DNA of 42,742 bases from an uncultured Clostridia bacterium (GCA_947625835.1 CANQPY010000010.1:1-42742); one strand, 5' to 3'. Numbered from the stretch's first letter, positions 27,929 through 36,685 are shown. Program-made: numbers and translations. Notes: generated by a model from the sequence alone, not told the origin.

Positions 27929-27956
27929 ATTATATCATTTTTCTTTTTTATGTCAA
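27929..27956 (-). promoter_or_regulatory. promoter of the five-gene operon
   Basis: TTGACA (27951-27956), 16-nt spacer, TATAAT (27929-27934). A short hairpin TTTTTGC / GCAAAAA (27964-27980 region) lies between this and the divergent tRNA-His promoter. Confidence 0.7.
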
Positions 27957-27983
27957 TCTTTTTTGCTTATTATGCAAAAAGTA

Positions 27984-28012
27984 TTGACTTTTTCAGATTT
28001 ATATGCTAATAT
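27984..28012 (+). promoter_or_regulatory. promoter of tRNA-His
   Basis: TTGACT (27984-27989), 17-nt spacer, TAATAT (28007-28012). Confidence 0.6.
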
Positions 28013-28048
28013 AGTTGTATATTGATTATTCAATATGCACTTCAGTTT

Positions 28049-28125
28049 GGTGGAATTAGCTCAGAGATGGTTAGAGCGCTGGATTGTGGCTCCAGAGGTC
28101 GCGGGTTCGAGCCCCGTATTCCATC
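28049..28125 (+). tRNA. tRNA-His (GTG)
   Basis: 77 nt including the extra G-1 that pairs with C73, the tRNA-His hallmark. Acceptor GTGGAAT / ATTCCAT, D arm AGCTCAGAGATGGTTAGAGC, anticodon stem CTGGA / TCCAG with loop TTGTGGC (anticodon GTG), T arm GCGGGTTCGAGCCCCG-type with GTTCGAG loop. CCA is not encoded. It stands alone between the five-gene operon and the VTT-domain gene. Confidence 0.95.
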
Positions 28126-28135
28126 TTTACTTAAA

Positions 28136-28165
28136 AGACTGATTCATTGTGAATCAGTCTTTTTT
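28136..28165. terminator. terminator after tRNA-His
   Basis: Perfect stem AGACTGATTCA / TGAATCAGTCT with a 3-nt loop and T6; also able to end the VTT-domain gene on the other strand. Confidence 0.85.
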
Positions 28166-28177
28166 ATATTCTAGATT

Positions 28178-28901
28178 TTATTCTTTTATATTCTTTAAAA
28201 TTTCCTTTGTTGTATTACTTTTATCAAACTTACTAATAATAAATGCTATTATTAGTACTAACACTACAATTCCAGCATACAATAAAACTCCTGTTAACCA
28301 ATCTCCGTTTTAATAGATTATCTCCTACTAAGGTAGAAGTAATTACTGATGGAAATCTTGCAAAAGTTGCAATTAGCAAAAAACGTATTGGTTTTATTGG
28401 CAATAACCCTGCTATATATACTAACAAATCTTTTGGTGTTCCTGGTATTAAAAATAAAATAAACATTATCCATTCTATTTTTTTTGGATTCTGAAATAAT
28501 TTGCTATTTTCTATTTTTTTTATATTTCTTGGATCACAAAAGGCATAAACAAATTTTTTTCCAAATTTCCTAACTAAGAAGAAGATTGCCCCTGATATAA
28601 AAAAGCAAGAAATCATAATAAATACAGTTCCCCATAGTCCTCCATAGCACATTCCTGCTAGTATTTCAATTGGTTCTCCTGGTATAATAACTAAAAATAT
28701 TTGTGCAACTTGAAGTCCAAAAAGTGCTAATATTCCACCTATTCCAGAATTTTTAAATTTATTTTGAAAGGCTAGTTGTCCTTCTACTGATGATAAATCT
28801 TTTACTACTGGAAAGAAATACATAATTGCTACTATGATAATTCCTATAACTGCTATTCCTAATAATATTTTAAATGCTTTTACTTTTTTGCTTTTTCTCA
28901 T
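28178..28901 (-). CDS. VTT-domain (TVP38/TMEM64, DedA-like) membrane protein (one CGG +1 site)
   Basis: 240 aa after one skip. A Lys-rich start and a first membrane helix (GIAVIGIIIVAIMYFF) are followed by VTT-domain motifs: VIIPGEPIEILAGMCYGG with its re-entrant loop, then LFLIPGTPKDLLVYIAGLL and FARFPSVITSTLVGD. VTT proteins act as lipid scramblases/transport factors in the plasma membrane. Frame changes at codon 199: DNLLK then CGG; skipping C gives KGDWLTGVLLYAGIVVLVLI, the expected last membrane helix. Read as Arg, that helix is replaced by a polar tail. The true stop is 55 bp beyond the annotated one. Confidence 0.85.
28304..28307 (-). other. CGG(A) +1 recoding site in the VTT-domain gene
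   Basis: In-frame CGG at 28305-28307 after AAA; the +1 frame reads GGA (Gly 199), typical GDW start of the last segment. Confidence 0.87.
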
Positions 28902-29103
28902 TTTATTCCCTCTTTTGATTTATAATTTTTTCTGTGTATGATTATACCATACTTTTAAAAAAGTTCAATATATAACTAATTTTAGTTTGAACAGTAACAA
29001 TTTATTTCGTTAATAAAATTTTAATATTTTTTTAATTCTTTCTTAAAACACTTTTTATGTTTTATTTGTATAATATAGACACGTAGTTTATTGGAGGTAA
29101 AAA

Positions 29104-29866
29104 ATGCGAAAGAAAACTAAGAAAAAATTAAATAAAAAAAGAGTAATTTTTGTACTTGCACTGTTTATTTTGCTTTTATATTTCTTATATAACACTTTCT
29201 TAAAAAATAGTAGTATCAATTTACAAAATAACGAATTTAATATTCAGTCTGATTCTAAATATGAAATTATAAAACAAGATAAAAATGAGAATTATAATGG
29301 TATTGGTCAGTCACAAGTAGATAATCAAGATGGATTTTTTACTACATTTACAACTAGTGATAATAAAACTTATAAGGAATATAAGCAAAATGGCAATTCT
29401 TCTTGGAATCACAAAGGATATTGGGGTGGAACAATGAGTGAAAATGGCTGTGGAATTACCGCCATGGCCATCATTTTAAGTGGATATAATAAAAATTATA
29501 CTCCTGAAGATTTGCGAAAAAAATATTATCCTGTTTTGGATTATGAAACTATTAATAAAGAACTATATAATACTTTTGGAATTAAAAATAGTGGTTTTTA
29601 TTATGATAGTGTACATTTATCAAATGATTCTCTTTTAAACCATTTGTCTAAGGATAAACCTGTTCTTATTTGCGTTTGGAATAAACCTAAAAGCAATCGT
29701 TTTACAACTTCTTCACATTATATGGTTTTACTTGCATGTGATAAAGCCGGCATGGTTTATGTTTCTAATCCAAATGGTGGGAAAAATGATAGCAAAAGTT
29801 CCCGGTTGGTATGATATTAACGAAGTTTCCCCTTTTATAGCTAAGGCTTTGTACATAGAAAGTTAG
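29104..29866 (+). CDS. membrane-anchored C39-like cysteine peptidase (one CGG +1 site)
   Basis: 253 aa after one skip. Lys/Arg-rich start, one membrane anchor (VIFVLALFILLLYFLYN), a Ser/Asn linker, and a peptidase_C39_2 domain: GYWGGTMSENGCGITAMAI with the nucleophile Cys, LICVWNKPK, SSHYMVLLACD with the catalytic His, VSNPNGGKNDSKSS. At codon 234 CGG follows TCC; skipping C gives SSGWYDINEVSPFIAKALYIES and a proper end. Without the skip the protein stops at once, losing the last strand. Acts outside the membrane; substrate unknown. GGAGG precedes ATG. Confidence 0.83.
29803..29806 (+). other. CGG(T) +1 recoding site in the C39-like gene
   Basis: In-frame CGG at 29803-29805 after TCC; the +1 frame reads GGT (Gly 234), giving SSGWYDI as expected of this family. 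Confidence 0.87.
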
Positions 29867-29875
29867 GGGAATTTT

Positions 29876-29905
29876 TAAAAAAAGGACTTTAAAAAAAGTC
29901 CTTCC
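29876..29905 (-). terminator. terminator of cwlJ-gerQ
   Basis: Stem AAGGACTTT / AAAGTCCTT with a 4-nt loop and T7 on the minus strand, just past the gerQ stop; can also stop the C39 gene in reverse. Confidence 0.75.
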
Positions 29906-29912
29906 TAAAATT

Positions 29913-30221
29913 TTAGTAACCCCTATACATTCCTGTTGTTGAAATGGTTACAAATTTTATTGAATAAATATCACAATAGACTAAGCTATCATTTTCAAGA
30001 GAACGAAGCAAAATATAACTTGCTCCAACATCTGCTAAAATTCCTATTCTGTCAACTAAATTATTGGTACCAATTAGAAATTCTACTCTCATCAATCTAC
30101 CAATATACTCTCTTAGAAAAGCCGGTGTATAAATAGAATTTGTTAAAATTTCAGGTGAATCTTGATTGATATTTACTTGTCTTGTTTCTCTTTTGTTTTG
30201 TGGTTCTTCAAAACTAGGCAT
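29913..30221 (-). CDS. gerQ: GerQ-like spore coat protein
   Basis: 102 aa. A polar N-terminal tail is followed by a single compact beta domain: REYIGRLMRVEFLIGTNNL, DRIGILADVGASYILLRS, then YCDIYSIKFVTI. This layout matches the GerQ family (G...V.M.F, G.IE.AG.D.I.L, Y.DYI.F). GerQ sits in the spore coat, is cross-linked by transglutaminase, and is needed for CwlJ to reach the coat. It lies 26 bp after cwlJ, the same order as in Bacillus, which supports both assignments. Confidence 0.75.
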   Translation of the reverse strand: MPSFEEPQNKRETRQVNINQDSPEILTNSIYTPAFLREYIGRLMRVEFLIGTNNLVDRIGILADVGASYILLRSLENDSLVYCDIYSIKFVTISTTGMYRGY

Positions 30222-30247
30222 TTTTTCTCCTCCCTCTATAATAATAT

Positions 30248-30696
30248 TTACGTTTGTGAATATTTAGAAGTTGGACGATAAAAACAATGCTTTCCAAGTC
30301 TTGTATGAAATGTACCTGAGCCATTACTTGGGAAAGTACTGCTACAATTTGGTTTAAATGGGTTTAAATACCACAAACATTCTCCAATTTCATTTAATTT
30401 ATTTCCAGATAATGCCCAATCTGCAATATAATAATGTATTTCTGTTGGATTCATATTATATATATTTTGTGGATTATACTGATTTCGCAATGTATCTGTT
30501 GCACAATCAAACTGTCCTGGCTGAAAAATAATATTTCTAACATTTCCTCCTTGCGAAATTCTTGCATATTCTCCATCTGATACATTTACTCGGTTTAAAG
30601 TAACAGTTGCTACTGCCTTCATGCCGATTATCTCCTTCTCCGTCCTGCTTCGCATTGTATAATTCTTGCTAGCAATTCTCTGTCTGAGTAACCCAT
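30248..30696 (-). CDS. cwlJ: cell wall hydrolase CwlJ (two CGG +1 sites)
   Basis: 148 aa after two skips; CwlJ is about 140 aa. From ATG 30696 (GGAAGTGA before it) the first frame reads MGYSDRELLARIIQCEAG and meets CGG at codon 19; skipping C gives GEGDN and then a second CGG at codon 25; skipping again gives GMKAVATVTLNRV. The restored EAGGEGDNGMKAVATVTLNRV region is the canonical hydrolase_2 (SleB/CwlJ) active-site segment with the catalytic Glu. Then ISQGGNVRNIIFQPGQF and LRNQYNPQNIYN follow. No signal peptide, as for CwlJ. Degrades cortex peptidoglycan during germination. Standard annotation would miss its first 30 residues. Confidence 0.9.
30623..30626 (-). other. CGG(C) +1 recoding site 2 in cwlJ
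   Basis: CGG at 30624-30626 after AAT; the +1 frame reads GGC (Gly 25) giving DNGMKAVA. The only CGGC site of the set. Confidence 0.9.
30639..30642 (-). other. CGG(A) +1 recoding site 1 in cwlJ
   Basis: CGG at 30640-30642 after GGA; the +1 frame reads GGA (Gly 19) giving EAGGEGDN next to the catalytic Glu. Confidence 0.9.
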
Positions 30697-30791
30697 GTAA
30701 AATCACTTCCAATCATAAAATTATATTAATATTATGCTAAATTTGTTCCGTTTATTAATTAACTATGCTATAATTAGATTGGTGATGTATT

Positions 30792-31304
30792 TTGAATATA
30801 TTATTTGAAAATAAAACAAAATATACCAAAGATGTATATGCTACATTTTTGGAATTTCATAACAAAAAATATCATTTTTCCTATTTGGCTTATAATATTG
30901 TTATAATAGGATTAGTTCTATTTTGCATTGCCTTACAAGTGCGATATCATAATCTTACAGTTGCTATTTTCTTTTGCTTTATCTTAACAGGGTTTTTCAT
31001 TTGGCGTTATTTGCGCCCTATAAGTGAAGTTGCAAATGAATATAAAAGTGATACATTAAAAAAAGAACAAGTTTTTACATTTAAATTTTATCAGAATTTT
31101 TTTACTTGCGAATATGGAAAGCAAATGTCAAAAATTAATTATTGGAAATTGCATAAAGTTTTTGAAACATCTGATTTTTTCTATCTTTATATTGATAAAA
31201 CTCATGCTTTTTTAATTAATAAAAATTCTTTTAATGAAAATAAAGCTTCTGATTTTTCTATTTTTATTCATAAAAAATGTTATTTTCGTTATAAGAAGAT
31301 TTAA
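30792..31304 (+). CDS. YcxB-like two-helix membrane protein
   Basis: 170 aa. TTG start at 30792 with GGTGAT six nt before it; an ATG closer to that site gives only a few codons. Two membrane helices (AYNIVIIGLVLFCIALQV and VAIFFCFILTGFFIWRYL) are followed by a cytoplasmic beta-rich C-terminal half (VFTFKFYQNFFTCEYG, FYLYIDKTHAFLINKNSF), the YcxB-like pattern. Function unknown. It runs divergently from cwlJ, with a TATAAT near 30771, and its stop overlaps the real end of the HAD gene coming from the other side. Confidence 0.65.
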   Translation: MNILFENKTKYTKDVYATFLEFHNKKYHFSYLAYNIVIIGLVLFCIALQVRYHNLTVAIFFCFILTGFFIWRYLRPISEVANEYKSDTLKKEQVFTFKFYQNFFTCEYGKQMSKINYWKLHKVFETSDFFYLYIDKTHAFLINKNSFNENKASDFSIFIHKKCYFRYKKI

Positions 31305-32093
31305 TCAAAAATTCTTACTATTTCTTCAAAACAAGCATTTTCCCCGAGTTAATATAATATCAAAAAAAGGCTCATAAACTTTGATTAAATCTTCTGTTTC
31401 TTTGTTTAAAATACCAATTTTTAAAGTTGTGTCCCATTCTTCTTTATTTATCATATTTGTATCTTCAATCATGTCCCCTATTAAAATTTTATAAGGTCTA
31501 TTTTTTAAATTGTTCAATTGTTTTTCTTCTAATTTTCCAGTAAGAGATTTATTTAAAGTATGTATTATTTTACTACTGTCAAATTCTTTAATTTCACTAT
31601 TTTTATCAAATTCAATAAAATTTCCTATGATTTTGATGTTTTTAAAAAGGCAATTTTCTTTTTTTAAGAATTCTTCAATGACATTGGCTATTCCTGCAGA
31701 TAATATAATTACAGGAATATTTTTTTTATTTGTAAATTCTAAAAATTCTTTAGCACCTTGCCTAAAAAAAATTGTTCCATTTTGTACAGACTGTTTTAAC
31801 TTATTTTGAGTTAAGTGATATTTATAATATAAATTTAAACAAGTTAAATACCATATTTCCATTGCTCTTATTTTTTCTTCTACTGAAATTGTATAATTTA
31901 TTTCAATTGGTCTATATTTTTTATAAAGTAACTCCATTTCTTTTTTTATTTTATCGCCTAAACCTTCTCTTGCTATATCCCATGAATCTAAGCTTTCTTC
32001 GCTTGTTATAGTTCTATCAAAGTCTATTACAAAATAGGTATTTTCTAAATTTATTTTTAATTTATCTAATTTATCAGAATTTATGTATTTCAT
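31301..32093 (-). CDS. HAD-family phosphatase, UMPH-1/5'-nucleotidase-like (one CGG +1 site)
   Basis: 263 aa from ATG 32093 (AAGGATG upstream). HAD motif I is YFVIDFDRTITSEES, with the helical cap after it, motif II VIILSAG and motif IV ILIGDMIEDTNMI. The cap and length suit the pyrimidine 5'-nucleotidase (UMPH-1) group. The annotated frame stops after LTRGKCLF at 31326. The CGG at codon 250 is followed by G; skipping C gives LTGENACFEEIVRIFD and the stop at 31301. This end looks like a natural C-terminal strand and helix, so I take the longer form. Convergent with the YcxB-like gene, with overlapping stops. Confidence 0.75.
31343..31346 (-). other. CGG(G) +1 recoding site in the HAD gene
   Basis: CGG at 31344-31346 after ACT; the +1 frame reads GGG (Gly 250). 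The only CGGG site; it shifts only the last 14 residues. Confidence 0.7.
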
Positions 32094-32253
32094 TTTTATT
32101 AACACATCCTTTTTTAATTTTATAGTATCAAGTTAAAGTCTGAACTGTAACACAATTTTACTATATTTTATATTATATTACAATAAAAAAGTTGTTACAA
32201 TTTTTTTCTTATGATATAATAAAAACCGTAAAAGACAAAGGAGATAAAATCTT

Positions 32254-33572
32254 ATGAAAAGCTTTCTTATTATAATTATTATTAAAATATCACATTTAGT
32301 ATTAAAAATCATGAAAAAAAATGGTGGAAATATTTTAGGAAAAATAGCATATAAGCTTGACCCTAATATATTAAAGTCTTTGAAAATCAATTGTCCTATA
32401 ATTGCAGTTACTGCAACAAATGGAAAAACAATGACAAACAATGCAATTGTCCATGTTTTTAAAACTGCTGGCAAAAAAGTAATTAGCAATACTGAAGGAA
32501 ATAATATGGAAACTGGCATTTTATCAACACTTTTAAAAAATTGTACTTTAACTGGAAAAATAAATGCAGATTATTTAGTTTTTGAAGTTGATGAAGGATA
32601 TGTTCCAATTATTTTTAAAAAATTAAAATTAGATACTTTGGTTGTTTTAGACTTTTTCCGTGATCAGCTAGATAGAAATGGCGAAGTAGAATCCTTGATT
32701 TTAAAAATTAATGAATTTTTAAAATCTTACACAGGAAATTTAATTTTAAATAATGATGATCCAAATGTAGCAAGGCTTCGGACAAGCTAACCCTGAAAAT
32801 CATAATGTGTATTATTTTAGTGCAGAAAAATATGATTATGCAACTACAAACATGAAGGAAGCTGGAGAAGGCAAATTTTGCCCATTTTGCAATAGTCGTA
32901 TTGAATATGAGTATTATCAATATTCTCATATTGGAAAGTTCAAATGTCCAAATTGTAATTATGGAGATAACCAAATTTATAAGTTAGCAACTAATATTGA
33001 TTTAAAAAATAGAAAATTTGATGTGGATGGAATTACTTATAATATTAAATTTAATAGTATTTACAATATTTATAACTTTTTAGCAGTAATTACATGTACA
33101 AGTCTTTATTCAATTGATACAGAAATTGTAAAAAAAGCATTATCTACTTTTGTATTAAATAATGGTAGACTTGAAGAGCTTACTATTCAAGGAATTCCTA
33201 CTATTATTAATTTAGCCAAAAATCCAACTGGTTCTAATGTTAGTTTACGAATTTTAAATGAAGATGATGATGAAAAAGAATTATTATTTGTTTTAAATGA
33301 CAATGTTGCAGATGGTCATGATGTATCTTGGATTTGGGACATAAATTTTGACTCTCTAAATAATGTTAAAAGAATTGTAACATCTCGGAACTCGTGCTTA
33401 TGATATTGCAATTAGAATTAAAACTTCTGGTTTTCCAGTAGATAAGATTGAACCTTATTTAAATTTAAAAGATGCTGTTAAAAGTTTTTATTCTACTAAA
33501 GTTAAAAAATATGTTATTGCAAATTATACTTCTTTACAACCTACAAGGCAAGAAATTTTAAAATTAAAATAA
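32254..33572 (+). CDS. murT: lipid II isoglutaminyl synthase, MurT subunit (two CGG +1 sites)
   Basis: 438 aa after two skips, normal MurT length. A Mur ligase-like fold: membrane-near start, P-loop AVTATNGKTMTNNAI, then VFEVDEGYVP, DFFRDQLDRNGEV, a Cys4 zinc ribbon (CPFCNSRIEYEY...CPNC) inserted in the middle domain, and a DUF1727 end. First CGG at codon 176: NDDPNVARL then skip gives GQANPENHNVYY. Second CGG at codon 378: RIVTS then skip gives GTRAYDIAIRIK. It amidates D-Glu of lipid II with GatD, whose gene follows 31 bp downstream. AAAGGAG precedes ATG; TATAAT near 32214. Confidence 0.94.
32779..32782 (+). other. CGG(A) +1 recoding site 1 in murT
   Basis: In-frame CGG at 32779-32781 after CTT; the +1 frame reads GGA (Gly 176). 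Confidence 0.9.
33386..33389 (+). other. CGG(A) +1 recoding site 2 in murT
   Basis: CGG at 33386-33388 after TCT, in the frame set by the first skip; the +1 frame reads GGA (Gly 378), giving the conserved SGTRAYD. Confidence 0.9.
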
Positions 33573-33603
33573 TATCTAGTTTTATAAAAGGAGCTAAAAA
33601 CTA

Positions 33604-34367
33604 ATGAAAGAATTAAAAATATTATATCTTTACCCTGATATTTTAGAATTATATGGAGATTACGGAAATATTCAAGTATTGCGTTATCGCTTAGAAAAAC
33701 GTGGAATTAAAGCTATAATTGACACATATTCTATTCGGAGATGTTCCACCAGACTTTAGAGCCTATGACTTAGTATTTGCAGGTGGTCGGAGCAGACCAA
33801 GAACAAGGAATTTTAGCAAAAGATTTAATACAATATAAAGATTCTATACAAAAAGCAATTGACGAAGGTGTATTTTTCTTATTGATTTGTGGTGCTTATC
33901 AATTATTTGGAAAATACTACAAAGGTGTTGAAGGCGATATTATTCCCGGTTTAGAAATTTTTAATTATTATACAGAAGCAATTAATGATAGACGTAAAAG
34001 ATGTATTGGAAATATAGTAATTGAAGCAGAATTAAATGGTAAAAAAACAAAAATTATTGGCTTTGAAAATCATGGTGGTCAAACTTTTGATATAGATACA
34101 CCTTTTGGAGATGTATTGTTTGGAAATGGTAATAAATTTGGAGATACAAAAGAAGGTTTTTGCCAAAAAAACGTAATTGCAACATATTTACATGGTCCTT
34201 TGCTTTCTAAAAATCCAGAACTTACTGATTTTATTATTAAATATTGTTTAGATAGAAAATATAATGAAGATATTGTTTTAGAGCCTTTAAATGATGAATT
34301 TGAGAATAAATGTAGAGAGCAATTATTGGGTGTTTTTTGGGACGGGGCAAAAAAACACCTTACTTAA
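33604..34367 (+). CDS. gatD: lipid II isoglutaminyl synthase, GatD subunit (two CGG +1 sites)
   Basis: 253 aa after two skips. Glutamine amidotransferase related to CobB/CobQ: LYPDILELYGDYGNIQVLRYRL at the start, VFAGGGADQEQ, the nucleophile Cys in LLICGAYQLFG, GFENHGGQTF, and ATYLHGPLLSKNPEL with the catalytic His. CGG at codon 45 (TYSI then GDVPPDFRAYD) and at codon 62 (FAGG then GADQEQG); the two lie 52 nt apart. It feeds ammonia to MurT. Standard annotation begins only at 33777 and misses the first third. The last codons fall in a strong inverted repeat at 34339-34359. AAGGAG precedes ATG. Confidence 0.93.
33736..33739 (+). other. CGG(A) +1 recoding site 1 in gatD
   Basis: In-frame CGG at 33736-33738 after ATT; the +1 frame reads GGA (Gly 45). 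Confidence 0.9.
33788..33791 (+). other. CGG(A) +1 recoding site 2 in gatD
   Basis: CGG at 33788-33790 after GGT; the +1 frame reads GGA (Gly 62) in the conserved GGGxDxEQ motif. Confidence 0.9.
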
Positions 34368-34447
34368 TTGTTAATCCTTACTAGATTAATTATTACTAGA
34401 CTAAACTTTTTACAATTTTAGGGACGGGTGTTTTTTTGCCCCGTCCC
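34329..34447. repeat. paired GGGACGGG palindromes at the end of gatD
   Basis: Two related hairpins. The first (34329-34359, GGTGTTTTTT / AAAAAACACC) is inside the last gatD codons. The second (34421-34447, GGGACGGG / CCCGTCCC) is intergenic. In addition 34339-34359 is exactly complementary over 21 nt to 34427-34447. The GC-rich units stand out from the AT-rich surroundings and look like a REP-type or small mobile repeat that became both the C-terminus of gatD and its terminator. Confidence 0.75.
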
Positions 34448-34456
34448 TAAAAACAC

Positions 34457-36583
34457 CTATAGGTGCATAACTCTTTGTTTTATTTCTTTTGTTTTTCCCA
34501 CATTCCAGAAATTTTCTCCTAAATATCCGCAAGTTCTTCTTACTACCGTAAGTTTAGCATGGTCTTTATTTCCACAGTTTGGGCATTCCCATTCATTATC
34601 TTTATTTATAATAATTTCTCCATCAAAACCGCATACATGGCAATAATCTGATTTTGTATTAAATTCTGCATATTGGATATTATCATATATAAATTTAACA
34701 ACTGCCTCTAATGCTTCTATGTTTTTACCCATATTTGGTATTTCAATATAAGAAATAGCTCCTCCTGATGATATTTTTTGGAATTCACTTTCAAAAGATA
34801 ATTTTTCAAAAGCATCTATTTTTTCTCTTACGTCTACATGATAAGAATTTGTGTAATATCCTTTGTCTGTAACGTCTTTTATAATTCCAAATCTTTCTTT
34901 ATCTATTCTTGCAAATTTGTAGCATAAACTTTCAGCAGGTGTACCATATAGCGCAAATCCAATGTTTGTTTCTTTTTTCCAACGGTTTACAGTCTCCCTT
35001 AGATATTTCATTACTTTAAGTGCGAATTCGTGACCAACTTCTGTTGTATGTGATTCTCCTGTCATTAGTTTAGTTAATTCATATAGTCCAATATACCCAA
35101 GTGATATTGTTGAATATCCACCAAATAGTAATTTATCAATCTTTTCTCCTTTTTCTAATCGAGCAATTGCTCCATATTGCCAATGGATTGGGCTGATGTC
35201 TGATTTTGTTCCAAGTAATGCATAATGTCTACACATTAATGCTTCTTTGCAAAGTTCTAGTCTTTCATCTAATTCTTTCCAAAATACTTCTTCGTTTCCA
35301 TCTGCTACAATTCCTATTTGTGGTAAATTGATGCTAACTACGCCTTGATTAAATCTTCCTTCAAATTTGTAGTTTCCATTTTCGTCTTTCCAAGGAGATA
35401 AAAAGCTTCTGCATCCCATTGGGCTGAATACATTTCCATCGTAATTTTCACGCATTTTTTTAGCAGATATATAGTCTGGATACATTCTTTTTGCTGAACA
35501 CTTAACAGCAAGTTTTGTTAAATAGTCATATTCTCCGCCAGATAAATTATTAAATTCATCTAATACATAAACTAATTTTGGAAATGCTGGTGTAACATAC
35601 ACTCCTTTTTCGTTTTTGATTCCTTCTTCTCTTTGATGAATTACTTCTTCTATAATCATAGCATTTTCTTTTATGTATGGGTCATCTTTTTCCAAATGTA
35701 AGAATAGTGTTACAAAAGGTGATTGACCATTTGTTGTCATTAATGTATTTATTTGATATTGAATTGTTTGTACACCTGATTTTAATTCTGATTTTAATCT
35801 ATCTTGAACAATGCTTTCTATTAATTCATCAGTCATTTTTCCTTTATATTTTTCTTGCATTTCTTTTTTGAATTTGTCATAACTTTTTCTTAAATATTTT
35901 CCTAAGTGAATTAAGTCAACTGATTGTCCACCATATTGATTACTAGCAACTGATGCAATTATTTGGGTTACAACTGTACATGCAACTTGAAAACTTTTTG
36001 GACTTTCAATTAGTTTTCCGTTCATAACTGTTCCATTATCTAACATATCAGCTATATTAATTAAGCAACAATTAAAAATTGGTTGTACAAAATAGTCTGC
36101 ATCATGGAAGTGTAAAACACCATCATTGTCTGCTTTTACTATTTTTTCAGGAAGAAGTAATCTTTTTGTTAAATCTCTTGATACTTCCCCTGCTATGTAA
36201 TCTCTTTGCGTTGAAGCAAGTAAAGTATTTTTATTTGAATTTTCTTCTGCTAATTCTTTATTTTCGTTTCTAATTAAACCTAAAATAGACTCATCTGTTG
36301 TGTTTTGTTTTCTTACTAATGCTCTTGTATAACGATATACAATGTATTTTTTTGCAAGTTCATATTTATTGATTTCCATTAATTTTTCTTCGATAATATC
36401 TTGAATGTCTTCTACTAACATTCTTTTCTTTCCAAGTTCTTCAATATATTTAATAATATCTTTTATTTCCTCTTTAGTTGCCCTTTCTTTTTGTCTTACT
36501 TCTTTGTTTGCTTTTTCAATTGCAATTTCAATTTTCTCTCTGTTGTAGTCTACTGCTCTTCCATCCCTTTTAATAATTTTCAT
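34457..36583 (-). CDS. nrdD: anaerobic ribonucleoside-triphosphate reductase
   Basis: 708 aa. N-terminal ATP-cone (MKIIKRDGRAVDYNREKIEIA) for allosteric control, a long glycyl radical barrel (LHFHDADYFVQPIFNCCLIN, NQGVVSINLPQIG, EVGHEFALKVMKYLRE), a Cys4 zinc site (CHVCGFDGE and CPNCGNKD) and the glycyl radical loop RRTCGYLGENFWNVGKT near the end. It reduces NTPs to dNTPs under anaerobic conditions. No nrdG activase gene is next to it. Upstream lies a palindrome at -40 from its predicted start, suited to activation by the divergent Crp/Fnr-type regulator. No CGG codons. Confidence 0.97.
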   Translation of the reverse strand: MKIIKRDGRAVDYNREKIEIAIEKANKEVRQKERATKEEIKDIIKYIEELGKKRMLVEDIQDIIEEKLMEINKYELAKKYIVYRYTRALVRKQNTTDESILGLIRNENKELAEENSNKNTLLASTQRDYIAGEVSRDLTKRLLLPEKIVKADNDGVLHFHDADYFVQPIFNCCLINIADMLDNGTVMNGKLIESPKSFQVACTVVTQIIASVASNQYGGQSVDLIHLGKYLRKSYDKFKKEMQEKYKGKMTDELIESIVQDRLKSELKSGVQTIQYQINTLMTTNGQSPFVTLFLHLEKDDPYIKENAMIIEEVIHQREEGIKNEKGVYVTPAFPKLVYVLDEFNNLSGGEYDYLTKLAVKCSAKRMYPDYISAKKMRENYDGNVFSPMGCRSFLSPWKDENGNYKFEGRFNQGVVSINLPQIGIVADGNEEVFWKELDERLELCKEALMCRHYALLGTKSDISPIHWQYGAIARLEKGEKIDKLLFGGYSTISLGYIGLYELTKLMTGESHTTEVGHEFALKVMKYLRETVNRWKKETNIGFALYGTPAESLCYKFARIDKERFGIIKDVTDKGYYTNSYHVDVREKIDAFEKLSFESEFQKISSGGAISYIEIPNMGKNIEALEAVVKFIYDNIQYAEFNTKSDYCHVCGFDGEIIINKDNEWECPNCGNKDHAKLTVVRRTCGYLGENFWNVGKTKEIKQRVMHL

Positions 36584-36685
36584 TTTTCCTTCCTCCTGCT
36601 TCTTTTAGATAATATCTAGAAATTATAATTAACTTAGTTTTTTATAAATTATTCTAGATTACTATTTCTTTTTAATTACGAAATA

